64,000 nt of DNA from Thiodiazotropha sp050291245 (GTDB taxonomy: Bacteria > Pseudomonadota > Gammaproteobacteria > Chromatiales > Chromatiaceae): positions 1 to 64,000 of the forward strand of contig JBNKJP010000051.1 in NCBI GenBank assembly GCA_050291245.1, read 5' to 3'. How positions within the stretch are numbered: the stretch's first letter is position 1; every line of letters begins with the position of its first letter. Made by a program: the position numbers and the translations under genes. The notes beneath the pieces are model-generated. The model made no database searches. It was not told where the DNA came from and saw nothing but the letters and a program-made list of their open reading frames with translations. This document shows positions 46,501-54,838 of this stretch, one piece after another.

Positions 46501-48447
46501 CGAACCGGCGAAGAAGGCGCCCTGAAAGGCGTTGCCCTGCATACGCAGCTGCAGCTCCGGATTGGTCGCCTCCTCGCGGGCGATCTTGAAGCCGTCCACG
46601 TAGAAGACATGGATCTCGTTATCCACCACCTGCTGTTGCATCCAGCGCGGGAAGCTTTGCCACACCTCGTCGGCGCTGCCCAGGTTGGACTGGATGATCA
46701 GGGTGCCGCCTTTCTTCAGACCGCTGAGCGGGTTGGAGTGGTGGAACACGTTGGGATCAGGGCTCAGCACCACATCCACGTAGTGGTATTCGCAGTTGAG
46801 GGGGATCGGGGTCGGTGCCGCCGCCAGGTAGTAGGTGGTGGGCTGGCCCTTCTTCTCGGAACCGTATTTCGGGTTCGCCTTGATCTCGTATCCCAGCAGA
46901 TCGTAGAGCGTCATGACCAGATTCTTGCCGGTGGTGATGGCGCCCCAGCCACCCACCGAGTGCATGCGCACGGTGATCGAGCCTTCCGGCATCAGGTTGG
47001 GGTTTTCGGAACCGTGTACCGCCAGTTCGCCGATCTTGGGGTAGGCCTCCAGCAGCTTCTGGATGTGAATCTCCTGCTTGGGGGTCGCGGCATCACGCAC
47101 GAAGTCGATGCCCAGGTAAAAGAACTTGCGCTGCGGACCTTCCGGCAGCATGTTCTCCACCGCGCCGATCAGCGCCTCGGGCTGTAGATCCCGGGAGCCC
47201 AGACCGTAGGCGCCGGAGTAGAGGTGCGGGATTTCGCTCATGCGCTCATAGGTATCGTAATTCGGGTAGGGCAGGGGCTGTTTGTCAGCGATCGCCTGAC
47301 CATTCTCGATGCACTTGGTGAGCGCGGCACGGGTCTCGCGCATCAGGGGCAGATCTTCGGCCAGGGGCTGGTCGGTACGTTCCAGTACTACTACGCCCTT
47401 CTTGCCTCTGAGGAGCTTGCCGAGCAGGTCACCGGGGAAAGGACGAAACATGGTCAGATCAATGACGCCCACCTTCAGCTTGCGGGTCTTCTCCAGATAG
47501 TCGGCCACGCCCTGGGCCTGGGCCACCATGGAGCCCATACCGACGATCAGGTAGTCGGCCTTTTCCTCCTTGTAGGTGCCGACACGGTTATAGCGCCGGC
47601 CAGTCAGCTCATAAAACTCGTCCATTACCTGGTCGGTGAGTTCGGGGATGTGCTGGAAGAAGTAGGGGCGCTGGGCCGCGGTGGTCTGCATGAAGGCGTC
47701 CTGGTTCTGCACCGAGCCGGAGAGCATGGGTTTGTCCACGTCCCAGATCGCGGGCACGCGACGCCGGGTTTCACCGAACAGCAGTTTCTGCGCCGGGGTG
47801 GGGCACTCGATCTCATCATCGGGACGTCCCAGGAACTCGGCAATCAGGGCCCGTTCCGGGACCTGCAGGGGCTCGATCAGATGGGTGGTGAGAAAGCCGT
47901 CCTGGGCCACCGCCGCAGGAGTCAGAGAGAGTTCGGCGATCTTGCGGCCGATCAGGTTGAGGTCCGCCGCGCCCTGGGCATCCTTGGCGAATACCTGGAA
48001 GAAACCGGTGTCGTCGATACAGTGGAAATCGTCATGCCCGCAATGCACATTGAGGGAGGCCTTGGTGATGGCGCGGCAGCCGATGTTGAGGACATAGGGC
48101 AGGCGCTTGCCGACCGCGGCGTAGAGCGATTCATGCATGAAGGCCACGCCCTGGGCGGAGGAAAAGTTGGTGGCCCGCAGACCGGTCATGGACATGCCGG
48201 CGGTGACCGCGGCGGCGGCGTGTTCGGACTCCGGTTCGATGAAGATCAGGGCCCGATCGGCAATGTTGACATGACCTTTGGCGGTCTCCTCGGCCCAGTA
48301 CTCGCCCATCTGGGTGGAGGGCGTGATCGGGTAGGCTCCGGCGGCGTCCGAGGCTTCACGCTCGCACATGATGACCGCGCCGTTACCGTCCATGGCCATG
48401 CGGATACCGGGGTACTTGAAGGTCTTTTCGTCTTTCTTACCGAACAT
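43519..48447 (-). CDS. nifJ: Pyruvate:ferredoxin oxidoreductase with fused C-terminal ferredoxin
   Basis: At 1642 residues this is far longer than ordinary NifJ (about 1170-1200). It contains the alpha-like N-terminus (GAYPITPSTQMGEYWAEE), a gamma-like region (HSVGGWGAITTGKNLVMTLY), ferredoxin motifs near residue 789 (CTACGDCYTLCP) and 932 (CKGCMECVDVCEDD), the proximal cluster near 1004 (CGDGACLGCGEK) and the thiamine domain near 1226 (VGGDGAMYDIGFQ; TQVYSNTGGQAC). The last 75 residues add a further ferredoxin with C1571-x2-C-x2-C, then C1613-x3-C, reached through a Ser/Thr/Gly-rich linker. It interconverts pyruvate and acetyl-CoA plus CO2 with ferredoxin. Being flanked by rnfB and rnfC, it probably works in the pyruvate-forming direction. 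Confidence 0.93.
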   Translation of the reverse strand: MFGKKDEKTFKYPGIRMAMDGNGAVIMCEREASDAAGAYPITPSTQMGEYWAEETAKGHVNIADRALIFIEPESEHAAAAVTAGMSMTGLRATNFSSAQGVAFMHESLYAAVGKRLPYVLNIGCRAITKASLNVHCGHDDFHCIDDTGFFQVFAKDAQGAADLNLIGRKIAELSLTPAAVAQDGFLTTHLIEPLQVPERALIAEFLGRPDDEIECPTPAQKLLFGETRRRVPAIWDVDKPMLSGSVQNQDAFMQTTAAQRPYFFQHIPELTDQVMDEFYELTGRRYNRVGTYKEEKADYLIVGMGSMVAQAQGVADYLEKTRKLKVGVIDLTMFRPFPGDLLGKLLRGKKGVVVLERTDQPLAEDLPLMRETRAALTKCIENGQAIADKQPLPYPNYDTYERMSEIPHLYSGAYGLGSRDLQPEALIGAVENMLPEGPQRKFFYLGIDFVRDAATPKQEIHIQKLLEAYPKIGELAVHGSENPNLMPEGSITVRMHSVGGWGAITTGKNLVMTLYDLLGYEIKANPKYGSEKKGQPTTYYLAAAPTPIPLNCEYHYVDVVLSPDPNVFHHSNPLSGLKKGGTLIIQSNLGSADEVWQSFPRWMQQQVVDNEIHVFYVDGFKIAREEATNPELQLRMQGNAFQGAFFAGSPLMQMAGLDEKKLFTAIEDQLEHKFGSKGRRVVEDNLRVVRRGFDEIHEITEKVVGAVTAQPEKKAPALPIMLKQLPQSDGGVSDIHRFWEQTGSFYASGKGSDNLADPYQALSLIPASTGVFRDLTQIRFDYPRWVAENCTACGDCYTLCPDSSLPGLVNKVSDVFATAINRVETQGMPTQFLRRESRNVEKRLRELLNEAGEAAQVRTLLDQAVLETIAAAEVEDAQRPVLEEEFGRFIQALGSFDFSVTKPYWNNLEKKNKGSGGLFSITVNPYTCKGCMECVDVCEDDALVATHQDDTAIEKMRNDWALWLDLPTTDASFNRIDDLDEKIGALHTLLLDKDNYSAMVCGDGACLGCGEKTIIHLFVSTAVALMQPRVKAHVERIEKLIEQLEQHVRLKLAAGVDLSSASAIAQASATDGDLTLSGLSENLDADREKTVIDREWLQWVTKLLDQLRDLKWRYVEGITKNGRAEMGIVNSTGCTSVWGSTFPFNPYPFPWASHLFQDSPSMALGLFEGHMQKMGDGFSAIRKAELELAGKYNPAEHDAFFKQFNWKQFSDDEWQLCPPVVSVGGDGAMYDIGFQNLSRALASGMPIKVLVLDTQVYSNTGGQACTSGYIGQIADMSPYGKAMKGKEEIRKEVSLIGIAHRTTYVLQSAISSATHLIEGYIDGLNSRRPALFNIYAVCPPEHGVGDDRAYEQSKLAVESRAYPLIKYDPDAGETIEACIDLEGNPSLDDDWPVYSLSYQNEKGEEEKLEVPMTFADFALTEGRFRKQFRKAPPETWNDDMLPMHEFIELDEEDREGKFPYIWATDGKNRLMRVICAQEIALSCIERRQFWRQLKGIAGELDKVDVNALVDQAKIDMANRLSSTLLSLAASGNATALTGSLSANGNTTTAPVSGGGEAPGDYEPVWIETPECTACDECIEINPKIFVYNSDKKVEVLDPKAGAYKDVVKAAEKCTAGCIHPGTPWNPAEKDLDKLVKRAAKFQ

Positions 48448-48551
48448 TGAACGCTTCTCTTGCTTTGCTAGGGTGTAAACGGTCTGAAGGGACCCGGCTG
48501 AAATACCTCGAACAGCGCGAGCCCCTCCCGGTCAGTCTTGGGGGTCAACCC

Positions 48552-49430
48552 TTACATGGGTAGGGCTTCACTGCGAATGATTCGCTTGGCCTGGGATCCT
48601 TTGATCACGCCTTGGGTGTCGTCGAGCCAGACAATGGCACCGGTCGGACAACGTTCGGTGGCGACCCGCGAGGCCAATCCATTCTTACTGTAGTCGATAA
48701 CCGCGAGATTGTTTTGGATTGTGATCAGACCTTCCGGAGAGTCCTTCGCACAGCGCTCACAGGCGGTGCAGGCCACCTCGCAGTCGTTCTCCGCGGTATC
48801 TCCATGCTCCAGGTTTTTACAGGCCACCCAAAGGCGGTGATCCTCCGGCTGAATGGAGAACAGCCCCTTGGGACAGATCTCCACACAATCTTCACAGGCG
48901 GTGCATTTGCTGGCATCCACTACCGGCAGGCCATGCTTGTTCATCGTGATAGCGTCGAAATCGCATGTCTCGGCACAGTCGGCCAGGCCGATGCAGCCCC
49001 AGGTGCAACCTTTCGGTCCGCCGGAGACCACCGCCGCCGCTCGGCAGGTGGCTAGGCCGTCGTAGTGCGCTTTCATGCGCGCCACATGGCTGCCGCCGGC
49101 GCAGGCCAGGCGGGCCACCCGTTTGACCACGCTGCCGCTGTCGACACCGAGATAGTCGGCGATTTCATCAATCGCATCGGGACTGCTGACCGTGCACTGG
49201 GCGGGGGATACCCGGCCGGCGATCAAGGCCTCGGCGAAGGGGCGGCAGCCCGCATTACCACAGGCCCCACAGTTGCTGGCGGGCAGCATGCTTTCGATGG
49301 CATCGATGCGGGGGTCTTCGAATACCCAGAGTTTTTTATTGGCAAACGCCAGAAGGGAGGACAGCAACAAACCCAGTACACCCATGAAGAGGATGGCGCT
49401 TGAAACATTGAGAGCAATATCTATATCCAT
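48552..49430 (-). CDS. rnfB: Rnf complex subunit B
   Basis: The 292-residue subunit has a single N-terminal membrane helix (AILFMGVLGLLLSSLLAFAN), the RnfB four-Cys motif ASNCGACGNAGCRPFAEAL, then several ferredoxin-type motifs: GCTWGCIGLADCAETCDFDA, CTACEDCVEICPKGLF and CTACERCAKDSP. It carries electrons between the complex and soluble ferredoxin. It is the first gene of the leftward block. Confidence 0.95.
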   Translation of the reverse strand: MDIDIALNVSSAILFMGVLGLLLSSLLAFANKKLWVFEDPRIDAIESMLPASNCGACGNAGCRPFAEALIAGRVSPAQCTVSSPDAIDEIADYLGVDSGSVVKRVARLACAGGSHVARMKAHYDGLATCRAAAVVSGGPKGCTWGCIGLADCAETCDFDAITMNKHGLPVVDASKCTACEDCVEICPKGLFSIQPEDHRLWVACKNLEHGDTAENDCEVACTACERCAKDSPEGLITIQNNLAVIDYSKNGLASRVATERCPTGAIVWLDDTQGVIKGSQAKRIIRSEALPM

Positions 49431-49817
49431 TCCGTCACCTGCGATTCATAGACACTTCACGAAAGTGAAACCTCTTTAAGTGTAATGTTGACAGTAGTAT
49501 TGATCTACGGAATGGCATCAATAGAAAGTATTGAATTTTACATGGGGAAGGAGGGCGATTCGTTAGCCGCATGTTGTGCCTGGCACCCAAGGTCGAATCG
49601 GACGGGAAGACGCTGTCCGGATGTGCCTTGTTCACTCTATATATAAACTAATTGATAGCCTATCCTGGTAAAGCTTCAAGTGCCTCAACCCATATCTGAC
49701 AACCTGTATACGAGTTGTTTCAAGCTGTTTCGGGAGTTCCCTGTGCTGTGGGTCAAGCCCATATACTTATCTTTAGAGTTAGGAATAAGTCATCGGTAAA
49801 AAAGGGAAAGGTCCGTC
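49431..49817. other. Divergent regulatory region between rnfB and the beta-barrel gene
   Basis: No gene is seen in these 387 bases. The rnfB-proximal part has a short palindrome (cacttcacgaaagtg, about 49453-49467) and a TTGACA at 49487. The barrel-proximal part holds an OmpR-like tandem site at 49716-49731. GGGAAAGG precedes the ATG at 49818. Confidence 0.5.
49716..49731 (+). promoter_or_regulatory. Candidate OmpR-type box A (TGTTTC x2)
   Basis: Two exact TGTTTC half-sites start at 49716 and 49726, a 10-bp period, ending 86 bases before the beta-barrel start codon. The same tandem motif occurs before the secreted-protein/two-component genes and before the DUF2202 gene. Confidence 0.6.
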
Positions 49818-51083
49818 ATGAAGCAGAAATTGCGTCCACTGCCCCGTGCTCTGTTCCAGGTCGCGCTGGCAGGTCTGGTGCTGAATACCTCACTCCTGGC
49901 GGCCGGGGAGGGGGCTGCGAGCACCTTTAAAAAACCTGGTTTTTACATGGATAATTTCCGTCTGTTGCCGGAAATCGAAATAACGGGCTATTTCGATGAC
50001 AACATCTATGCCACCAAACAGGCTCGGGAATCCGACTTTATCACCCAGGTTTCGCCCAGTCTCGCCATCGACTCACTCTGGGATCTCCACCGCCTGGAAT
50101 TCAATGCAGGGGCGAATTTGGGACGCTATACCGATGCCTCTTCGGAAGATTATGATGACTATTGGCTGAACGGTGAGGGCGACTACGAGCTCGATGAGCG
50201 GCATCAGATCTACGCCAGCGCGGGTTATAGTCGCAATCATGAAGGCCGTGATTCCAAGGAATCCGGTAGTCTGCAGATCGATGAACCCACGACCTATGAT
50301 CAATTCGAGGGACAACTGGGATGGCATCGTCAGGCGGAGCAATCCTCCGCGAAATTCGGCGTCACCTACGAACAACTTGATTATGACAATGTGGGGAGTC
50401 TCTACAACGATGACCGGGATCGCTGTGTGACCGGTCTGGGATTGCGCCTGAGCCATGAGGTTTCCCCAGCGTCTCAGCTCTATGCCCAGGGCGTGATCAA
50501 TCAACGGGATTATGCGGATAATCTTGATTCGTATGGCTATGCCAAGGATTCCGAGGGTTTCACGGGTCTGATCGGTATCACACGACGTTTTTCCAAGGGA
50601 AACCGTATCGACGCCTATATCGGTCGTTTCTACCAGGACTATGATGATTCGCGTTTCGATGCGGTTAATGATTGGAATTTTGGTCTGGATCTACGCTGGT
50701 ATCCCGCTAGTCGAACGCAACTCAAAGCACTCATCGAACGTACCCAGAACGAAACTACGGAGATCGGCTCTTCAAGCTACCTGTATACCGACTGGGATCT
50801 GCGGATCGACCAGAAACTGACCGCTGATACGGTCGGATACATCAGCTTCAATTACGCGGTGGCCGAGTTCCAGGATGTGGGGCGGGAGGATAAAACCCAG
50901 TCTCTGAGCCTGGGTGTGAAATATTATGCCAATCCCTGGGTCATGCTGAGTGGCGGGTTTCGTCGGGTCGACAACGATTCCAACGATATCAACGAGGTCT
51001 CACCCGTGCAGGAAAGCTACGATTTCAAACAGAATCTGGTGTTCCTGAATCTGCAGGTCCGTCTGGCACCCAAGGCGCCCTGA
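49818..51083 (+). CDS. Outer membrane beta-barrel protein (BBP2-like)
   Basis: The 421-residue exported protein has a signal peptide and alternating amphipathic strands throughout, ending in a strand with aromatic/hydrophobic alternation (NLVFLNLQVRL). ITGYFDDNIYATKQARESDF at the barrel start recalls the BBP2 putative porin group often linked to exopolysaccharide export. No ligand is known. A tandem OmpR-like site lies upstream and the OmpR/EnvZ-like pair is 1.3 kb away. Confidence 0.8.
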   Translation: MKQKLRPLPRALFQVALAGLVLNTSLLAAGEGAASTFKKPGFYMDNFRLLPEIEITGYFDDNIYATKQARESDFITQVSPSLAIDSLWDLHRLEFNAGANLGRYTDASSEDYDDYWLNGEGDYELDERHQIYASAGYSRNHEGRDSKESGSLQIDEPTTYDQFEGQLGWHRQAEQSSAKFGVTYEQLDYDNVGSLYNDDRDRCVTGLGLRLSHEVSPASQLYAQGVINQRDYADNLDSYGYAKDSEGFTGLIGITRRFSKGNRIDAYIGRFYQDYDDSRFDAVNDWNFGLDLRWYPASRTQLKALIERTQNETTEIGSSSYLYTDWDLRIDQKLTADTVGYISFNYAVAEFQDVGREDKTQSLSLGVKYYANPWVMLSGGFRRVDNDSNDINEVSPVQESYDFKQNLVFLNLQVRLAPKAP

Positions 51084-51113
51084 CGGCCATTCTGGTTAGG
51101 TTCGAATCGTCTC

Positions 51114-51449
51114 TTAGCGATTACGCCCCCCCGGGCCGTGCCCGCCGCTGCCAGGGCCGTTACCGCTACCCGGTCCCTGGGAGGCGCCTCCTGAGTTGTA
51201 TCCCCGGTTCTGGGAGGAGCGATGGCGCGATTCATAACCCATGCCGAACCAGGTCCAATCGTTTCGATTGTCATCATCCTGCTGCCACTCTTCCTGCCAG
51301 CTCTGCATGGAGTCAGAAGACTCAAACGGCCGCTCTTCCGTGAGTTGAGCTTCCGGGGTCGGGTTTTCGGGTTCGTCGGCAGCCCACAGGCTGCCGACAT
51401 GCACGAGCATGGTTCCCACCAGAATGATTTTGATGACCCTGCTGTTCAT
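51114..51449 (-). CDS. Secreted Gly-rich protein, short
   Basis: The 111-residue protein has a signal peptide (VIKIILVGTMLVHVGSLWA), an acidic middle and a tail rich in Gly, Ser and Asn that ends GPGGRNR. It is 21 bp behind a second protein of similar design, so both are probably one operon read leftward. No family recognised. Confidence 0.65.
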   Translation of the reverse strand: MNSRVIKIILVGTMLVHVGSLWAADEPENPTPEAQLTEERPFESSDSMQSWQEEWQQDDDNRNDWTWFGMGYESRHRSSQNRGYNSGGASQGPGSGNGPGSGGHGPGGRNR

Positions 51450-51470
51450 ACCCGAATGGTTCCAAATTGC

Positions 51471-52085
51471 TTAACGTCGGCCGTTACCGTTTCCGTTACC
51501 GCTGCCGTGTCCGCCGCTCTGGGTCGTGCCACCGGCCGAGGAAACGCCGCTGCCGTGACGGTTGCCACCCATGCTTCGATACATTGAACCACTGCTGTTG
51601 AAACCCTGTCCAGCCATGGGGTTTTCGAACTGGTACGGATCTTCGAATCCCGGTTCGGTTCGAGCCTCATCGGTCAGACGATCCCGAGTGCGTTGTCGTG
51701 TCTGTTCATAGTTCAGGCTGTCATCCTGGAGCTGATCCCGGGTTCGACCCCGATCCTGGGCCGGCGTGTGATCTGTGGCCAAGCGCGGGTCCCTGACCGA
51801 GGTGGAACCCGTATCGCCCGCAGATGAGTTGGCATCGGATTCCAGCCGGCTACGGCGTGCCTGAGCCTGCTCGTTTTCCCCAACCCGGTGTCTCAGCCGA
51901 TCCGACTCGCCCGCATTCCGGAACATCGATTGCGTACCTGCAGGGAGGGAATCCGGTGCTTCGGCCCCCGACTCGTCCGGGACTTGAGCAACGGAGGTCT
52001 CATCCGACCAAGCCGGTCCGTTGACCAGTGGCAGGGACATGGCGAGGGCTATCGAAAGGTGTAATACTCTGCGTGTGGCTTTCAT
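51471..52085 (-). CDS. Secreted low-complexity protein with Gly/Asn-rich tail
   Basis: The 204-residue protein has a signal peptide (MKATRRVLHLSIALAMSLPL), a long hydrophilic region rich in Asp, Arg and Gln (RDRLTDEARTEPGFEDPYQF) and a tail ending GSGNGNGNGRR. The ATG at 52085 has AGGAG upstream. It is divergent from the OmpR-like regulator, with a tandem TGTTTC site between. Function unknown. Confidence 0.65.
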   Translation of the reverse strand: MKATRRVLHLSIALAMSLPLVNGPAWSDETSVAQVPDESGAEAPDSLPAGTQSMFRNAGESDRLRHRVGENEQAQARRSRLESDANSSAGDTGSTSVRDPRLATDHTPAQDRGRTRDQLQDDSLNYEQTRQRTRDRLTDEARTEPGFEDPYQFENPMAGQGFNSSGSMYRSMGGNRHGSGVSSAGGTTQSGGHGSGNGNGNGRR

Positions 52086-52166
52086 GGCGATTCTCCTGTT
52101 TGCTTCTTGCCTCACTTACAGCCTAGATGCCGGCTATTTCCAGGGGATTTCCGTGAGCGGAGCAAG

Positions 52167-52182
52167 TGTTTCAGGTTGTTTC
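52167..52182 (+). promoter_or_regulatory. Candidate OmpR-type box B (TGTTTC x2)
   Basis: Exact TGTTTC half-sites start at 52167 and 52177. The site lies 82 bases upstream of the secreted-protein operon start (minus strand) and about 160 bases upstream of the response regulator gene. It could act on both promoters. Confidence 0.6.
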
Positions 52183-52341
52183 AGAAGGCTGATAAGTCTT
52201 GAGTTGTAGGTGTACGCTTGGCGCATGGTGTGGGTACATCCCCCCTTGCCGGTGAGCTCTAGAAGGATATGAAGACCGTGAACGTGGCGCACTCTGAATG
52301 CGTGGATTTCAATCAGACTGAACACCAAGCCTAGAACCGTG

Positions 52342-53061
52342 ATGGATAAGCAGCAGAAGATACTGGTCGTGGATGATGATCCCAAACTCCTCGACCTGGT
52401 GATTAAATTCCTCACCCGGGAGGGGTTCCAGGCGGCCGGTGTCGGCAGCGGTCAGGCGATGGATAACTATCTGGTCCAGCATCCGGTTCACCTCATCGTG
52501 TTGGATCTGATGTTGCCGGGGGAGGACGGTCTGTCTATCGCGCGACGTCTGCGGGCCAACGCAAGCATTCCGATTCTCATGCTGTCGGCCCGGGGCGAGG
52601 ACATCGATCGGATCATCGGTCTCGAGGTCGGGGCGGATGATTATCTTGCGAAACCCTTCAATCCCCGGGAACTCACCGCGCGGGTCAAGGCGATCCTGCG
52701 TCGAACTCAGGAGTTGAATCCGGGATCGGGGTACACGGGTTCGACGACCGGCCAGTATCAGTTTGGTGATTTTCGAGTCAATCTGACCACCCAATCCCTG
52801 TCCAGGGGTGGTGAACCGGTGAGCCTCACAGCGGGAGAATTTTCTCTGTTGGAGGCCTTTATCCAGCATCCCAACCGGGTGTTGAGCCGGGATCATCTGA
52901 TTGAACTGATCAAGGGGTACGAACGTTCGCCCTTCGATCGCAGCATCGATGTCCGGGTCACCCGTCTGCGCAAGAAACTCGAGGGTAACCCGGATCAGCC
53001 CCAGTTCATCCGCACGGTCTGGGGGCGTGGTTACATCTTTACTCCCGAGGGTCAGGGGTGA
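52342..53061 (+). CDS. ompR: OmpR-like response regulator
   Basis: The 239-residue protein (the same length as OmpR) has ILVVDDDPKLLDLVIKFLTR, the phospho-acceptor in IVLDLMLPGEDGLS, LSARGEDIDRIIGLEVGADD, YLAKPFNPRELTARV and a winged-helix C-terminus (SIDVRVTRLRKKLEGNP; IRTVWGRGYIF). It overlaps the kinase gene by 4 bp. ATG 52342 was taken over the adjacent GTG 52339; the ribosome site is weak. Confidence 0.92.
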   Translation: MDKQQKILVVDDDPKLLDLVIKFLTREGFQAAGVGSGQAMDNYLVQHPVHLIVLDLMLPGEDGLSIARRLRANASIPILMLSARGEDIDRIIGLEVGADDYLAKPFNPRELTARVKAILRRTQELNPGSGYTGSTTGQYQFGDFRVNLTTQSLSRGGEPVSLTAGEFSLLEAFIQHPNRVLSRDHLIELIKGYERSPFDRSIDVRVTRLRKKLEGNPDQPQFIRTVWGRGYIFTPEGQG

Positions 53062-54365
53062 CCGAACGGTCGTCTGACGCCACCCTTTTCGGTCGTACCG
53101 CCAGGGCGTTCACTCTGGCCTTTCTGCTGTTTTCCGTGTTTTCTCTGGGGTTGGTGGTGGCCTTTGTCACCCTGCCGTCAACCCAAAGGGGAGCCCGGGA
53201 TCTCTCCTCTTTGATTGTCCTGACCGCCCAGATCTGGGTGGAACTGCCTCCCGGAACCCGGCCCGATTTCGAACGCGAGATGCGTACCCATCACGACATC
53301 ATCATCGGCTTGTCCCAAGGGACGATGCACGAAGAGACAGATCCGGCGTTCTACCTCGTCGACTTTCTCCAGGCTTTGAAAACGCGCACCGGGAAGTGGC
53401 ACCGCCTGTATATCGATCCCGGGATGCCCCAGTGGCGTTGGGTGGATATCGAGATGGGGGGGCGCACCTTGCAGGTAGGTTTCGACCGGCAGCGTTTCCG
53501 AATGCGTATTCCGTTGACATTGATTCTGATGGTGATCGGGGGGACGCTGATCGCCGTATCGACCTCTCTGCTGATCGTGAAACGCATCACCCAACCCATC
53601 GCCGCATTGGCTCAGGCATCCACCCGGATTGGTGAGGGCCGGCGGGGCCCTCCGTTGGTGGAGCAGGGGGCCCGAGAGTTGCAGGATCTGACCCGGGCTT
53701 TCAATCAGATGGAGCTGCGGTTACATGTGTTGATGGACAATCGAACCGTACTGTTGGCCGGGATCTCTCACGACCTGCGCACCCCGATCGCGCGGATGCA
53801 ACTGGAGCTGGAACTGCTTTCCGGTACCGTGGATGAAGAGCTGCGGGATGGGATGCTGGAGGATCTGGCCGAGATGAACGAAATCATTGCTACCACACTG
53901 GAGCTCTCCCATGGGATCTCCAACGAACCGTCCGAAAAGGTCGAACTCTGTGAGCTGCTCAAATCGGTCCAGGCGGAATTCCTGCGTCAGGACGAGACGG
54001 TGATTGTGGAATCATGCCAGCCGGTGTATCGAGAGCTGCCGGTGGTGGCGTTTCGCCGGGTACTGCGCAACTTACTCGAGAATGCAATTCGTTACAGTGA
54101 TGGACAACCGGTTCGAGTACTCTGTAACACCGAGTCGGACGGGGTCACTCTATCGGTCATCGACAATGGGCCCGGTATCCCCGAGTCACAACGGGAAATC
54201 ATTCTGCAACCGTTCAAACGGCTTGAAGAGTCCCGTAACAAGGCCTCGGGCGGAAGTGGTCTGGGGCTGGCCATCGTCGATCAACTCTGCCGTATGAATA
54301 ATTGGAGATTACGCTTCGAGGACGCCGAAGGTGGTGGTACCCGGGTTTGTCTAACGCTGCCTTGA
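53058..54365 (+). CDS. envZ: EnvZ-like sensor histidine kinase
   Basis: The 435-residue kinase has two membrane helices flanking a periplasmic sensor of about 110 residues, a HAMP domain (RITQPIAALAQASTRIGEGR), the phospho-His motif AGISHDLRTPIARMQLELEL, the N box LRNLLENAIRYSDG and the G box IDNGPGIPESQ. The GTG at 53058 overlaps the regulator stop. It resembles EnvZ in order and length; the signal is unknown. Confidence 0.9.
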   Translation: MTERSSDATLFGRTARAFTLAFLLFSVFSLGLVVAFVTLPSTQRGARDLSSLIVLTAQIWVELPPGTRPDFEREMRTHHDIIIGLSQGTMHEETDPAFYLVDFLQALKTRTGKWHRLYIDPGMPQWRWVDIEMGGRTLQVGFDRQRFRMRIPLTLILMVIGGTLIAVSTSLLIVKRITQPIAALAQASTRIGEGRRGPPLVEQGARELQDLTRAFNQMELRLHVLMDNRTVLLAGISHDLRTPIARMQLELELLSGTVDEELRDGMLEDLAEMNEIIATTLELSHGISNEPSEKVELCELLKSVQAEFLRQDETVIVESCQPVYRELPVVAFRRVLRNLLENAIRYSDGQPVRVLCNTESDGVTLSVIDNGPGIPESQREIILQPFKRLEESRNKASGGSGLGLAIVDQLCRMNNWRLRFEDAEGGGTRVCLTLP

Positions 54366-54398
54366 CCTGGGAACCGAGGGTCAATAACAAAGGAAATA

Positions 54399-54725
54399 AT
54401 GATGAAACAAAGCGCTATCTATTTATGGTTGTGCGTTTTTGGCTTACTGATACCTTGGGTATCTCTCGTTCTGTTTTTTGGCGAGCCAAACCCTACACCC
54501 TCGCTATTTATCTCATATGTCTTTAATAATAACGTATCCACATCTGTCGCATCAGATCTTCTTATCTCGGCAGTAATATTCTTTGTGTTCGCCTTTAGAG
54601 AGGGCGGGCGACTCAATATGGACAACCTCTGGGCCTATATTCCTGCAACCCTGTTAGTCGGGTTGTCATTCGGCTTGCCACTGTTCCTGTACTTTAGGGC
54701 AAAACAAATTGAGTCGAATGTCTAA
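54399..54725 (+). CDS. DUF2834 membrane protein
   Basis: The 108-residue protein has three membrane helices (YLWLCVFGLLIPWVSLVLFF; SDLLISAVIFFVFAF; IPATLLVGLSFGLPLFLYF) with FREGGRLNMDNLW between the second and third, which matches DUF2834. Function unknown. It lies 33 bp behind the kinase and may be its operon partner, although its composition is more AT-rich. Confidence 0.8.
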   Translation: MMKQSAIYLWLCVFGLLIPWVSLVLFFGEPNPTPSLFISYVFNNNVSTSVASDLLISAVIFFVFAFREGGRLNMDNLWAYIPATLLVGLSFGLPLFLYFRAKQIESNV

Positions 54726-54838
54726 TCCAATCGAAAGTGTGATGCGCATATCAATTTGCCGGATAAGTTAAAAAATATATATAAAACAATAAGATATTGA
54801 TTGTATGGGCGTCTTGTTAGAACAGATCGCAGTGGGTT

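Noticed and set aside
43519..48447. Intein within the oversized PFOR
   Set aside because: No intein start/end residues or homing endonuclease motifs are seen; the extra length is explained by insertions and the ferredoxin tail.
43519..48450. Long open frames on the plus strand opposite the PFOR gene
   Set aside because: They are mirror frames caused by GC-rich codon use of the real gene; they lack family similarity and ribosome sites.
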